Shown piece after piece: positions 11,831 through 22,821 of a stretch of DNA of 60,000 nucleotides. Made by a program: the position numbers and the translations under genes. Positions within the stretch are counted from its first letter, which is position 1. Every line of letters starts with the position of its first letter. Source of the stretch: Membranipora membranacea (taxonomy: Eukaryota; Bryozoa; Gymnolaemata; Cheilostomatida; Membraniporidae); the NCBI GenBank assembly GCA_914767715.1, contig OU612067.1:21366162-21426161 (forward strand). The letters run 5' to 3'. Below the pieces are notes generated by a model. It saw nothing but the letters and a program-made list of their open reading frames with translations, made no database searches and had not been told where the DNA came from.

Positions 11831-13323
11831 AATGATTGTTGGCCAGCAATAACAATCGCCAAACAACCTAGATGATCTTATGCTAAACCAGTTTATGTGA
11901 AATAAAAAATGTTTCTGATGGGTTATGAGAAGCAACCTACAATATTGGGTTTCTATTTATGTGTTATTAGTAGAGGAATTTGGCTGATAGTTGATAATAA
12001 TACTGCACAAATATTCACCATGCAATAATAACATCAGCAGCGTTCTCGTTGGCTACCGCTGCACTACAATCAGCGCATACAATTATACCAGCTGTTGTTT
12101 ACCAATGATGTTGATTCAGACATGTACATGCTGATGGAAATAACATTCATATTGCACAGGATTTAATCATCACCTGAAGAACACAAAACAGTGAAGGGTA
12201 CGAGTACATCTACATAACAGGCTCACAAACTCATGAAACTTAAGTCAACTTCTCAATAAAAAGAAATAAGCAAATGCTAGTTTCGAATGTGCTTAGCACC
12301 TTTATAGCGAGGCTAGATCTAACAAAAAGTAGCTGAGATCCTTTGACTTAATTTAGTCACAACTTTGTTTTATGATTTTCAAAAAGTTATTTGTTATCAA
12401 AGAGAACTCCTTTATATTAGCATTGCGTCAAAAGTTTATGTTCACACCATTTAATTCTAGAGCTGGACTGCAAGATTTATCTCATTTGGTGGAGAAGGGA
12501 TCTATTGTTTTTTGGTAGGATTTAGGGATGAGAGTTCTTTGCATTGCCTAGAAACTCTTTTGGCCTAATGGAAATAATTAGACAAATCATTATTTCAAAA
12601 AACACAACCAACAATTCAAGAGTCATCAGCATATTTTGATATAATAATATTGCTCTGTTCTGAATTAATTCTATAAGTTTACCCTGAATATAAGAGCTGG
12701 GGTCCAACCCTGATGCTAAACTAGCCCATGATAATGCATGACTACCCTTGAAAGTATTTATGAAATTAAGAACAGAATTCCATATTCTTTTGACCACTAT
12801 GAAAGCTTTTCAATATTTGTCCGCCTTGTTAAGAGGCCACATCCAGTTTTTATATCAAGATATCTGTTCCGAAATAATTATTAGATAGCGCAAGCTATGA
12901 TTGAATAAGCATTCCATATGACATTGAACCCGTTTTCATTATGGATGTTTCTGAATGTAAATGAAATTTCTGGGTAAAAAATAATTTTGACTCTTTTTCA
13001 TATATAGACAACGTAGTGAATGACTTGTAGAAAAGGAAATTAATTTCATGAAAATAAATTTGAAGGGTATTACAATAGACCTTTTTTTGGATTTTGCTAT
13101 AATGAAAGATCTCAAAATGGCAAGAATACCTTTAAAACAGGTATTCTGCATGTGCAGAAATATAATTTTGGTTTTATGGATGAAAAAAAATCCAATTTGA
13201 AACTCTGCATTGCATTTGTTTTGACATTGCTACAAACTTATGGTCTCACCATGTTTGAGTTGAATGGGGTTGTGTCAGGAATTGTCCCTTATTATAAGGG
13301 GGGGGGGGGGGCTAATCAGATGA
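11831..13323. other. 5' flank of gene B, no supported gene
   Basis: Shared with block 2 (47524-49023) with scattered differences. A 91-codon minus-strand frame (12797-12522) ends in a hydrophobic segment and stays open in both copies. Most differences between the copies change the amino acid, however, which argues against selection on a protein. A second frame at 13151-12939 differs in length between copies. A 14-G run is at 13298-13311. Confidence 0.45.
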
Positions 13324-15369
13324 GACCATAAATTTGCATTTTATTATATAAGCTACCATTGGAGCAGATCACACTTTTTTGTCTGGCAGCCTGGGAAATT
13401 TAGATAGACAATCTAGGGAGATTACTCCGAAAAACACAACCCCATTGTACTGTTTTAACTCTCGCGTTGGAACTGGCCAGGTAAGGGTTGACCCCTCACA
13501 AATTGATGAGAAAACACAATATAATCATAGTACCGTAAGAGGGATGGAAATAAGATGAAATCAAGTTTGGAGAGAGTTTTCTAGCGATCTCTGTAGGGGG
13601 CAACTCTCTCCCTGCTCTTTTGGAACCAACAGATAGCAAGATGTCTGCTTGCCTTTGAGATTTCGGATAGTTGTAAACATCTGAGGTCACACTTCTGGAG
13701 GGTTTTGATCTTCATTTCAAAAATGCAATTTCCGCAGTACAACAATAATATATCTGGATATCAAAGTTTTCTTAGTTAGTTGTAACAAAAACAAAATAGT
13801 GAATGACATGTATACCAGTTAGAATGATGATAATTTATGATTGGTACCAGATTTGGGTGATGAAAAGCATGTGTATATTTTGCGATTACTCGCTTATACT
13901 AAGAAGAGAACGAAAGAAATTGATTTGAGTAAGGTGTTAAACAAAAGGAACCAATTTAATTTGGTTTAATGTATGGAAAACAACTAATGATTATAAATAT
14001 GATAATATGATTTCAATCTGTGTACATAGGCCCTCATGACATAAAAAGAATAACAGCCTTATTATCAGTGGATACAAGGGGTTCGGATAGCATTGTTTAC
14101 AATTCGTCACAACCCTGCACCTAAAATGACCTTTGCTTTTCATTATGAATTTGGTAAGATCAAATATGACATTTGTCGAAAGAGACTGAATTCTCAGCTT
14201 GTGAAAGGGTTAAATAAAGTTCAAATAAATCAGATCTCATTTTTTTTCAGAATTGATGGAAAGTGTTCACACTAACAGACTGAGGTAAGTGGCTACTTGA
14301 TAGCAAAAGCCTTCTCTGGCAGTGTTACCACTCTAGCAGCGGTCAATTTTCAATAATCGTTTCTCGTTTCTTCACAAATTGACATCCAAGATCACCTTTA
14401 CATGAGAAATTCTTGAGGAAACAGATATAACATCTTAGTAACAGAAAATTCAGACAATTAAAGCTGTAGGAAGTATATGTCACAGCAGCAACTCAATGAC
14501 TAGAACCAAGCAAGCAAAAGTCAGGCCCGTAGTTCTAGGGGAAGCAGGGAGGCACTGCCTCTCCTGGTAAGCTAAGTAGAGATGCCTAAAAACCCCATAA
14601 TCGAAAAATCCATGTCAGAATCGTGTCCTCTGGATTTCTGTTCGCTAATAAAGTGCCTTATGTTGCTTAGGAAGGGACTAACAGCACTCCACCTTGTGAT
14701 GCTTTGGACTCACCTCAGACTTATTCCTCCCCTACCATTTTTGCTTTACTATGGCCCTGTAAGTGGCCTGTTGTCTATAATTCCCAAGGTAATAACCTGA
14801 CAGCAGAACTTGTAATGTGAATCCTAGCATCAGATGGGATGATCAGCGGCCAAAATATAGCAATATTGCAAAAAACAATTAACCCAACTAATTGGGAAAT
14901 CGCTCTGCTTTGACTTGCAAGTTTTTTTCGCAATTCAAGGTATTATCAAATAATTATCAAGATTGGCAAAAGATTGCAAATTCAGCAGCCATTTGATAAT
15001 TTATCTGGAGATCAGCTATATTGTGTAGCTTTGTTCCACAAATAATGATGCTTTAAGGTATAGTAATGGTGTTGGTGAATTTTCATAATACCTTTATGGT
15101 CGGATAGGTAATTTTAAACTGTTGCTTACACAAAAAATTTTTTACAATATTTTCATCGATTTATTTTTTATTGCAGTATTTACTACAATTACTACAAATA
15201 CTAGGAAACAGAGAGCGAGAAAATTTTTTATGAACGATATTATTCACACTTTGGTGGTGTAATAGCAGTCTGATAACACAAACAACTGCTTTGGGCATGT
15301 CAATCAGAGGATAACGACAGCATTGATCATGAAACAATAGGATATTTGAATATGACAGAACAGGCTTGA
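13324..15369. other. Sequence unique to block 1, no supported gene
   Basis: Together with the MITE at 15370-15746, this is about 2.4 kb present here and absent from the equivalent place in block 2 (49023/49027). Only short open frames without recognisable domains occur. An inverted pair TATGGTCTCA / TGAGACCATA (13239 and 13321) flanks its left edge. Confidence 0.5.
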
Positions 15370-15746
15370 AGGGCAACCAAGGTTTCGCAGCATTGCATTA
15401 ATGGGTAGCAAATAATGTGCTGGGCAGCATCAGCTTTGCGCATTACGGGATGCAAAACTCAAAGTAGTTGCTGACTCTAAGCTGGGTAACTCTTCAGTTT
15501 AGGGGAGGTTCCAAGACTTGGCTGTAATAATTATAGAGCACAGGCTAAATAATAACAGGAACAGGAAACTGCTATGTGGTATTCTCTTTTAGCTGAGTTT
15601 GAGTACCTGATGAAAGAAATGTTTCACAAGAATTCTGGCTGAATAATCATCCGAATTATATTTTGTCTTTTTCCCCATGCAGAAGGTGCAATCTGCTATT
15701 AATCAATGGCCATCAATGAGAAGTTGTTTGAAACCTTGGTTGCCCT
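15370..15746. mobile_element. About 380-bp MITE with AGGGCAACCAAGG termini, copy 1
   Basis: Terminal inverted repeats read AGGGCAACCAAGGTTTC at the left and GAAACCTTGGTTGCCCT at the right. It has no coding capacity. The interior matches, in reverse complement, the element at 16301-18034. This copy is not interrupted and so shows the empty site of the palindrome insertion (TACCCATTAATGCAATGC on the reverse strand). Its immediate flanks are TTGA and TGTG rather than clean TTAA, so the original target duplication has decayed or its edges are rearranged. Confidence 0.8.
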
Positions 15747-15931
15747 TGTGCCAAGTTGTCTTTTCAATGTCGGGAGGAAGACAATTCACTCTGTCTTTTT
15801 TACAGCTGATGTTGAAATATCCTGCTGATTCCCACATTATTGGTCATCAAATTAGGTCAACCGGAAACATCTCCGTTTCATTCATAAAAAAATTATTGTC
15901 TTATTATCGAAGTGGAGATTATGTTGTATTA

Positions 15932-16040
15932 GTGTTCTGTCTTTAGCCTACATTATTATTAACCTGCATCCTCTTAACACCCCCTCTCCTTCATCAGCAA
16001 AACCATTTCCCTGGGCCTCGCCTCTATTACAAGCTCCCAG
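15932..16040 (+). repeat. Dispersed repeat shared with the right end of the window
   Basis: It starts at about GTTCTGTCTTTAGCC and carries AACCTGCATCCTCTTAACAC, CCCCCTCTCCTTCATCAGC and AAAACCATTTCCCTG. It aligns closely with 59901-60000 in the same orientation. The copy at the right end runs off the window, so element length and class are not known. Homology with block 2 of the segmental duplication ends exactly where this repeat begins, so it may be an insertion. Confidence 0.7.
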
Positions 16041-16300
16041 AGCTTTAAACAGTGACTGAGGAGTCTTTTTCCTCTATAGTTTGAACATTTAGAACTCCTT
16101 TCTGCTTACACAGAGGTGTCATCTTGCCTTTTCTCCATTCTGGTGGTGTTCTATTTTCCTGTATATCCTGTTGCAAAGCTGTCTGCCCAAAACTCTTCAG
16201 AATCTCTATGGGGAAGCAGACCATTAATGCTCCTTATTTTGGTGTCAGAATTCCAACAGTGCTGCATCAGTGAATTGTTCATACTTTTGAACATACTTAA

Positions 16301-18034
16301 AGGGCAACCAAGGTTTCAAACAACTTCTCATTAATGGCCATTGATTAATAGCAGATTGCACCTTCTGCATGGGGAAAAAGACAAAATATAAATCGGATGA
16401 TTATTCAGCCAGAATTCTTGTGAAACATTTCTTCCATCAGGTACTCAAACTGAGCTAAAAGAGAATACCACATAGCAGTTTCCTGTTCCTGTTATTATAT
16501 AGCCTGTGCTCTATAATTATTACAGCAAAGTCTTGGAACCTCCCCTAAACTGAAGTGTTACCCAGCTTAGAGTCAGCAACTACTATGAGTTTTGCATCGG
16601 GTAATGCACAAAGCTGATGCTGCCCAGCACATTATTTGCTACCCATGTCAAAGACCGATCCGAATATCAACAAATCATATACCGTTTGAAAGCTGCCGAG
16701 CTACTGAAAATGAATACTCGAACAAAAACTTGACTCAATGACGTTGTGTCATTTTAGGGAGGAAATTAGGCAGAAAACGCTGTTTTTGTCAAAGCAGATG
16801 GAGGAGTCAAATTAAATGCAAGAAATTTCAAACCAGGTGGAATGCATACTTAGAGATTGCGTTCATCGTAAAATTTGATTTTATTTGATATATGACTAGT
16901 CTAAACTGACTATTTACGTCACGCCATACAATGCATTTTTTTTGTGAAGCCATGAAAATATGTGGAATTTAAATCATTAATTCAGAACAGATCATAGGCT
17001 CGAAACAAAATTAAATATGATTTTCCCTAAGAGTACACTTCAAATGTCATACCTATCATCTTTCAACAAATTAGCTTGCATATTGCGAAAACAGTAGACT
17101 CTCGAATGCAGCTAATATTTTTTGCAACTTTTGCATAACATCAAATGTGCTGTCCAAATGACCATTATTGTGGCCAAACAAAGTTTTTTTGAAAGTTCTC
17201 ACATACGAAGCCGCTTTTATTAGCCATGGTGTACACAGGAAATGCCAAAAGATTTTTTCCCTGCATCTTCGTTTTTTTTTAATTTAACGCAAAAGAATGC
17301 CAAAAAACAGCTATTTTTTGGGACTTTTGAGGTGTTTTTGGCCGTTCTTTTGCGTTAAATTCAAGAAAAACGAGGATGCAGTGAAAAACTCTGTTGGCAT
17401 CTCCTGCGTGCACCATGGGTAATAAAAGCGGCTTCGTATGTGAGAACTTTCAAAAAAACTTTGTTTGGCCACAATAATGGCCATTTGGACAGCATATTTG
17501 ACGTTATGCAAAAGTTGCGAAAAATATCAGGTGTATTCGAGAGTCTACTGTTTCCGCAATATGCAAGCTAATTTGTTGAAAGTCAATATGTATGACATTT
17601 GAAGTGTACTCTAAGGGTAAATCATAATTAATTTTGTTTCGAGCCTATGATCTGTTCTGAATTAATGATTGAATTTTCACATATTTTCACGGCTTAACCA
17701 AAAAAAATGTGTTGTATGGCGTGATGTAAAAAGTCAGTTTAGACTAGTCATATATCAAAGAAAATCAAATTTTACTATGAACTCAATCTCTTAGTATACA
17801 TTCCACCTGTTTTGAAATTTCTTGCAATTAATCTGACTCCTCCATCTGCTTAGACAAAAACAGCGTTTTCTGCCTCATTTCCTCCCTTTAATGACACAAC
17901 GTCATCAAATCAAGTTTTTGTTCAGGTATTCATTTTCAGTAGCTCGGCAGCTTTCCAACGGTATATGATATGTTGATATTCGGATCGGTCTTTGACATTA
18001 CCTTAATGCATTGCTGCGAAACCTTGGTTGCCCT
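16301..18034. mobile_element. MITE copy 2 (TTAA-flanked), interrupted by the palindromic element
   Basis: The same family as 15370-15746, in opposite orientation. Termini AGGGCAACCAAGG and CCTTGGTTGCCCT are bounded by TTAA on both sides (16297-16300 and 18035-18038), which fits a piggyBac-like TTAA target duplication. The element is split after TTTGCTACCCA (16645) by the palindrome and resumes at TTAATGCATTGCTGCGAAACC (18003), matching the uninterrupted copy. Confidence 0.85.
16646..18002. mobile_element. Long palindromic TTAA element, copy 1 (nested)
   Basis: The two arms, each about 670 bp, are near-perfect reverse complements that meet around 17325 with almost no spacer. The outer end reads TGTCAAAGACCGATCCGAAT at the left and ATTCGGATCGGTCTTTGACA at the right. 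The right end continues TTACC then TTAA. The left end lacks nine expected bases (TTAAGGTAA) compared with copy 2. No transposase is encoded. Short mirrored open frames inside both arms are by-products of the palindrome. If transcribed, it would form a very long hairpin RNA. Confidence 0.85.
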
Positions 18035-18274
18035 TTAATACACATTGATACTAATCATCGAAACTGCTGTGACCTATCATGGGCAGGCTGCCGTGTCGGG
18101 GTGGGTGGGTGAGTGGGGAAGGGGACAGCCTGGGTAAATCCATTTGGTAAGAGAGAACAACTCATAAATGAATTGCAATAGTTGTGAATTCGGAATAAAA
18201 TAAGAGTTGTCCAATTTTATTCTATAGTATCTTGGTCATGGTCTTGGTCAAGAAAATATAATAACTAACACTAC

Positions 18275-18455
18275 CTAATGACATGGCTGAGGTAGTGCAT
18301 TATTGTTGCAACGCCCCAAATAGTCCTACATTTCCTCCACCAGGTGGGAGCCGGTTGTATATGAAACAGTTTAGGCCTGTGACACTTTTCTCCGGTCCAA
18401 AGTATTATCTTCAACATTCTGATTGCACTACATGATATGACAGCGCACAGCTAAG
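18275..18455 (-). pseudogene. Relic H: orphan PAN exon of the B/F lectin subfamily
   Basis: Read on the minus strand, this resembles exon 1 of genes B and F. It starts with a CALS...VVQSEC-like stretch, then TGLNCF and a degraded HWLT region, and ends in TTSAMSLG followed by an intact GT donor. At least three in-frame stops (after SEC and in the ALQQ region) show it is dead. No lectin exons 2-3 follow; the downstream sequence is occupied by transposons. The upstream part is cut off by a tetranucleotide array. Confidence 0.7.
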
Positions 18456-18474
18456 AGAAGATGCCCCAAACAAT

Positions 18475-18599
18475 GACTGACTGACTGACAGTACAAACAC
18501 TGACTGACTGACTGACTGACCGACTGACTGACTGACTGACTGACTGACTGACTGACTGACTGACTGACTGACTGACTGACTGACTGACTGACTGACTGA

Positions 18600-18668
<69 letters not shown>

Positions 18669-18745
18669 TGACTGACTGACTGACTGACTGACTGACTGAC
18701 TGACTGACTGACTGACTGACTGACTGGCTGACTGACTGACTGACA
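18475..18745. repeat. Tetranucleotide arrays (ACTG)n and (GCTG)n
   Basis: Long runs of ACTG units flank a central run of GGCT units of about 64 bases, with one interruption by ACAGTACAAACAC near the left edge. No frame of the minus strand contains stop codons, which yields SQSV/SQPA-repeat open frames; these are artefacts. The array adjoins the 5' side of relic exon H. Confidence 0.95.
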
Positions 18746-19356
18746 ATCGTTCCTCATTATCCGCTGAGTTTATGTATTAGGTTAATCATGTGTGGAGACA
18801 TCCTCATACTGGTCATGAGAACTGATTGATCAACAATCTTATATATATATTACAGCCTAACAATCAATGTAGGAATGAGGCTGTTTTTTATACGTCAATG
18901 TTTGATAAATTCATTTAATTTTCGTAGTACTTTAAAAGTTAAGGATTAATTCAAACATGAATGACAAGTAATTACCCCCCATTTCGACCACAATATCACT
19001 CCCAGCTTTGATGTACCAATGTGCAAAATGTCAAAAATATGAGTGTTGCTTTGCCCCGATGTGAAAGACAGTTTAGACAATGCATGTGTTTCTATCATCA
19101 ACTTGTGATGCTTAGTGGGATGAATTTCGCATCTAGTTTTCACATAAAAGGAAATGTTTATTATATTACATTCTGAGAACTCAGACACAGAAGAAAAATC
19201 AAAAAGGTCTATTATTCCTAAAATTGCCTTTCTACTTGGCTCTTTATATCCTAATGACACCTCTCTTAACAAATTGTCATGTGATTGTTAATTTTCGTCA
19301 CATAACATTATTATTGATTATGGCATGCAAGCAAAGAAACTGGTAAAAATACTTTC

Positions 19357-19500
19357 CTAATGACATGGCTGAGGTGCTGCTTTCTTCATGCTGTGCTCTA
19401 AACACTATTACATTTTCTCCATCAGACGTCAGCCAGTGATTTATCGAACAATCCAGACAAAAGAGAATCCATGACAACCTGATCACTCCTAGACACACCA
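19357..19500 (-). pseudogene. Relic I: second orphan PAN exon
   Basis: The minus strand encodes a clear derivative of B/F exon 1: DCSINHWLTSDGENVIVFRAQHEESSTSAMSLG (split here as DCSINHWLTSDGENV and following residues) ends at the exon boundary. The donor GT has changed to GA (reading TTAG then GAAAGT). The amino half is frame-shifted and no exons 2-3 follow. Together with relic H it shows that minus-strand copies once stood between the two large blocks. Confidence 0.7.
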
Positions 19501-20142
19501 TGCAAATTTTTCACTATTCAGGCCTTCAAACACAGTACATGAAGGGTTTGCCAATTTTCCTTTGATTTAGGACTATGCATTCAACATAGTGTGGCACAAC
19601 TTTCTGTGTTTTTTTCTATTGTAAAGTCAAACAACCAACTGTCATGATGCTGACGGATAACAGCGCAAAGTAGACTAACCAACTGATATGAATTGTGTGT
19701 GATTTGTTATTATTCAGCTTGCCAGAGGATGTGGTCTCAAATGTACTAAGATTGAAAGTAATTACAGCCAAGTCACTCAAGTTGGTTTCATTTTGGTTTG
19801 TAATCTACAATGCTAACCTTGATGCATCATGTCGGAGTTTGTTGATCTCAATAATTTATGTTGAGAATTTCCAACAGTCTCAGTTGAAGTCGATGTGGAA
19901 ACATTAATCTTGATCTCTAGATTACATGGCATCTCATCTGATATATTAGTGGATTGATTTACTTGACAACTCTGAAGGGGTTTATTATCTAGACATATTC
20001 ATGGCAGAAGATTTGGCAAAAATATAAACATACAGCAGAGCAATTTAACATTTAGACATTTCTGGAATGGCCACTGATGGATAAATGAGCAGTTGATCAC
20101 TGCGCTACTAAAGGTAAATCAATTGTTGAGATGTGCATCTCA
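19501..20142. other. Gene-free stretch
   Basis: AT-rich sequence with a 70-codon plus-strand frame near 19695 that shows no recognisable domain. It ends at the TTAA target of palindrome copy 2. Confidence 0.4.
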
Positions 20143-20146
20143 TTAA

Positions 20147-21527
20147 GGTAATGTCAAAGACCGATCCGAATATCAACATATCATATACCGTTGGAAAGCT
20201 GCCAAGCTACTGAAAATGAATACCAGAAAAAAAACTTGATTCGATGACGTTGTGGTATTTTAAGGAGGAAATGTGGCAGAAAACGCCTTTTTTTTTCGAT
20301 GCAGATTGAGCAGTCAAATTAATTGCAAGAAATTTCAAATCAGGTGGAATGTATACTTAGAGATTGCGTTAATCGTAAAATTTGATTTTCTTTGATATAT
20401 GACTAGTCTAAATTGACTTTTTACGTCACGCCATACAAAGCATTTTTTTTGTGAAGCCGTGAAAATATGTGAAATTTCAATCATTAATTCACAACAGATC
20501 ATAGGCTCGAATCAAAATTAATTATGATTCTCTCTTAGAGTACTCTTCAAATGTCATACACATTGACTTTCAAAACATTAGCTTGCATATTGCTATGACA
20601 GTAGACTCTCGAATACGGGTAATATTTTCGCCACCTTTGCATAACGTCAAACATGCTGTCCAAATAACCATTATTGTGGCCAAACAAAGTTTTTTGAAAG
20701 TTCTCACATACAAAGCCGCTTTCATTAACCATGGTGCACACAGGAAATGCCAACATAATTTTTCAGTGCATCTTCATTTTTCTTGAATTTAACGCAAAAG
20801 AATGCCAAAAACAGCTTTTTTTAGGGACTTTTGACGTCTTTTTAAGGACTTTTGAGGTGTTTTTTGGCATTCTTTTGCGTTAAATTCAAAAAAAATGAAG
20901 ATGCAATGAAAAATTATGTTGGCGTTTCTTGTGTGCACCATGGTTAATGAAAGCGGCTTTGTATGTGAGAACTTTCAAAAAAACTTTGTTTGGCCACAAT
21001 AATGGTTATTTGGACAGCATGTTTGACGTTATGCAAAGGTGGCGAAAATATTAGCCGTATTCGAGAGTCTACTGTCATAGCAATATGCAAGCTAATGTTT
21101 TGAAAGTCAATGTGTATGACATTTGAAGAGTACTCTAAGAGAGAATCATAATTAATTTTGATTCGAGCCAATGATCTGTTGTGAATTTATTATTGAAATT
21201 TCACATATTTTCACGGCTTCAGAAAAAAAAATACGTTGTATGGCGTGACGTAAAAAAGTCAATTTAGACTAGTCATATATCAGAGAAAATCAAATTTTAT
21301 GATGAATGCAATATCTAAGTATACATTCCACATGTTTTGAAATTTTTTGCAATTAATTTGACTCCTCCATCTGCATTGACAAAAACAGCGGTTTTTGCCT
21401 CATTTCCTCCCTAAAATGACACAACGTCATCGAATTAAGTTTTTGTTCAGGTATTCATTTTCAGTAGCTCGGCAGCTTTCCAACAGTATGTGATATGTTG
21501 ATATTCGGATCGGTCTTTGACATTACC
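20147..21527. mobile_element. Long palindromic TTAA element, copy 2 (complete)
   Basis: A 1381-bp element beginning GGTAATGTCAAAGACCGATC and ending in its reverse complement, flanked by TTAA at 20143-20146 and 21528-21531. The arms of about 690 bp meet around 20837. Near the centre the mirror-image TTAACGCAAAAGAATGCC and GGCATTCTTTTGCGTTAA occur. There is no coding capacity beyond mirrored short frames. The TTAA target resembles piggyBac, although the terminal GG differs from the usual piggyBac start, so superfamily assignment is tentative. Confidence 0.9.
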
Positions 21528-21531
21528 TTAA

Positions 21532-22434
21532 CCGACAGATTCACATTAATCCACTACAGTTTGCCTAATACTGTTAATACCAAAGATTATAAATTGTTAA
21601 TACTACATTTTACAAAATATTCTGATTATAAAATAGATTGTTGATGGTGCTGATTCGAATCAAGTAATTTAGCAGAAAATCTCATCATTCAACATCAAAT
21701 GTGGAAATGATTCTTGGGCACAATTGGTCTTGTTTGGTTTTCCATCTTATTTCAATGTTTAATATCTCAACAAGATTTGTTATTCATGTGTATTTAAGTT
21801 GTAATTTCCATGTATATATAGGTTAGCTCACCTTTTTCAAACAACAGATTGCCGGGAAAGGGCATGAGTTTTATACTATTCAATTGACTTGCTCCACGAT
21901 CAGAAGAGCCTCCCTGAGCCAAGCATAGCAAGCCCTAGTCCTAGTCGAGGAAACAATGTCAATTAAAAATTAGTGAAGTTTATCATGGTTGTTTCAAAAA
22001 TAAATTACTATCATTCAAGCAAAATGTTTAAGAGTAGATTGGGCAGTGCTTCTGATTTGAGCAAAAATAAGTGTCACGTTTCAAATCCCAAATCCTTCCC
22101 TCAAAGAAGCCCTAATAATAGTAGTATTGATATTATTGAGGCATATTATATCAGATATAAAATACTTTCTAGTTACTATTCGATTATGATCAGGTAAACA
22201 CCAGAGAAGGCATGAGAGGGATTTCATTTTGCAGCTTAATTTGAGCTAGAATATTCCCAAATGCAGACACCGATAGCTCCTTGGCCATATGCCATAAACA
22301 GCTTGAAGTCATTATGGTTAGTTGGGTATCTAGATAAATCACAGTATGAAGGGTATTTACTATGGGATCTACCTGTCATGAAGATATTATTGTTCACTGT
22401 GTTGAGGGCTGTGATGCCATACAGAGAGCAAGGA
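21532..22434. other. Gene-free stretch
   Basis: No supported gene. Short frames (for example near 21973) lack domains and splice partners. Confidence 0.4.
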
Positions 22435-22442
22435 GTTACAGG

Positions 22443-22821
22443 TAGCGCTGTCACGATTTTGTATTTGGCTGGGACTGCCTCGATTCTGATTGTGGCATCG
22501 ATCTTTCGATTTTACACCTTCGCTTTCAACCAACCCTTATCCCAACTTCGATTTTCGATTTCTCCTTATCGGTATTTTCGATTTTAGGTATCGATATATG
22601 GTTATAATCTTTGAGATCAGTTAGCAAGTGAATTGAAGTGTGATAAGGTATTGTGTGAATGAAAAGAGGAATCGTAATAACCATATATCGACCATAGTAA
22701 CTGTGACAATGAATTTACCGCTGTGCAATCGACTTCAGCTGTCACCTTATTAAATCGCGATAATGAGGTGTGATCGATTAGGTATTCCGGATATGAATCG
22801 AATCGTATCGTGACAGCACTA
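22443..22821. mobile_element. hAT-type MITE with 8-bp target duplication
   Basis: A 379-bp element with termini TAGCGCTGTCACGAT and ATCGTGACAGCACTA is flanked by an exact 8-bp direct repeat GTTACAGG (22435-22442 and 22822-22829). Termini of this kind and 8-bp duplications are the hallmark of hAT transposons. The interior is rich in TCGAT and contains a second inverted pair around TCGATATATGGTTAT / ATAACCATATATCGA. No transposase is encoded, so it is non-autonomous. Confidence 0.9.

Larger units (their letters stand above)
3193..13323 (+). repeat. Segmental duplication block 1 (genes A and B)
   Basis: This block matches 38497-49023 in the same orientation, with small indels. It holds plus-strand lectin gene A and minus-strand lectin gene B. 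Landmarks shared with block 2 include GGCTGACGTTGGTTCTTTCA at the left end and a poly-G run then GCTAATCAGATGA at the right end (14 G here, 9 G in block 2). Up to about 8150 the copies differ often. From about 8160 to 11950 they are almost identical. Beyond that, differences and indels reappear. Confidence 0.85.

Noticed and set aside
12522-12797. 91-codon minus-strand frame with hydrophobic C-terminus, also open at 48228-48503
   Set aside because: Most differences between the two copies change the residue, so no protein-level constraint is visible. No domain or splice partner was found.
17311-17511. Short frames inside the palindromes (also 20547-20786 and 20944-21171)
   Set aside because: The same peptide appears on both arms and strands because of the inverted repeat; no transposase motif.
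18411-18757. Two overlapping minus-strand frames encoding SQSV/SQPA repeats, about 110 codons each
   Set aside because: They are products of ACTG/GCTG tetranucleotide arrays, which lack stops in every minus-strand frame. They have no domain, and relic exon H adjoins.
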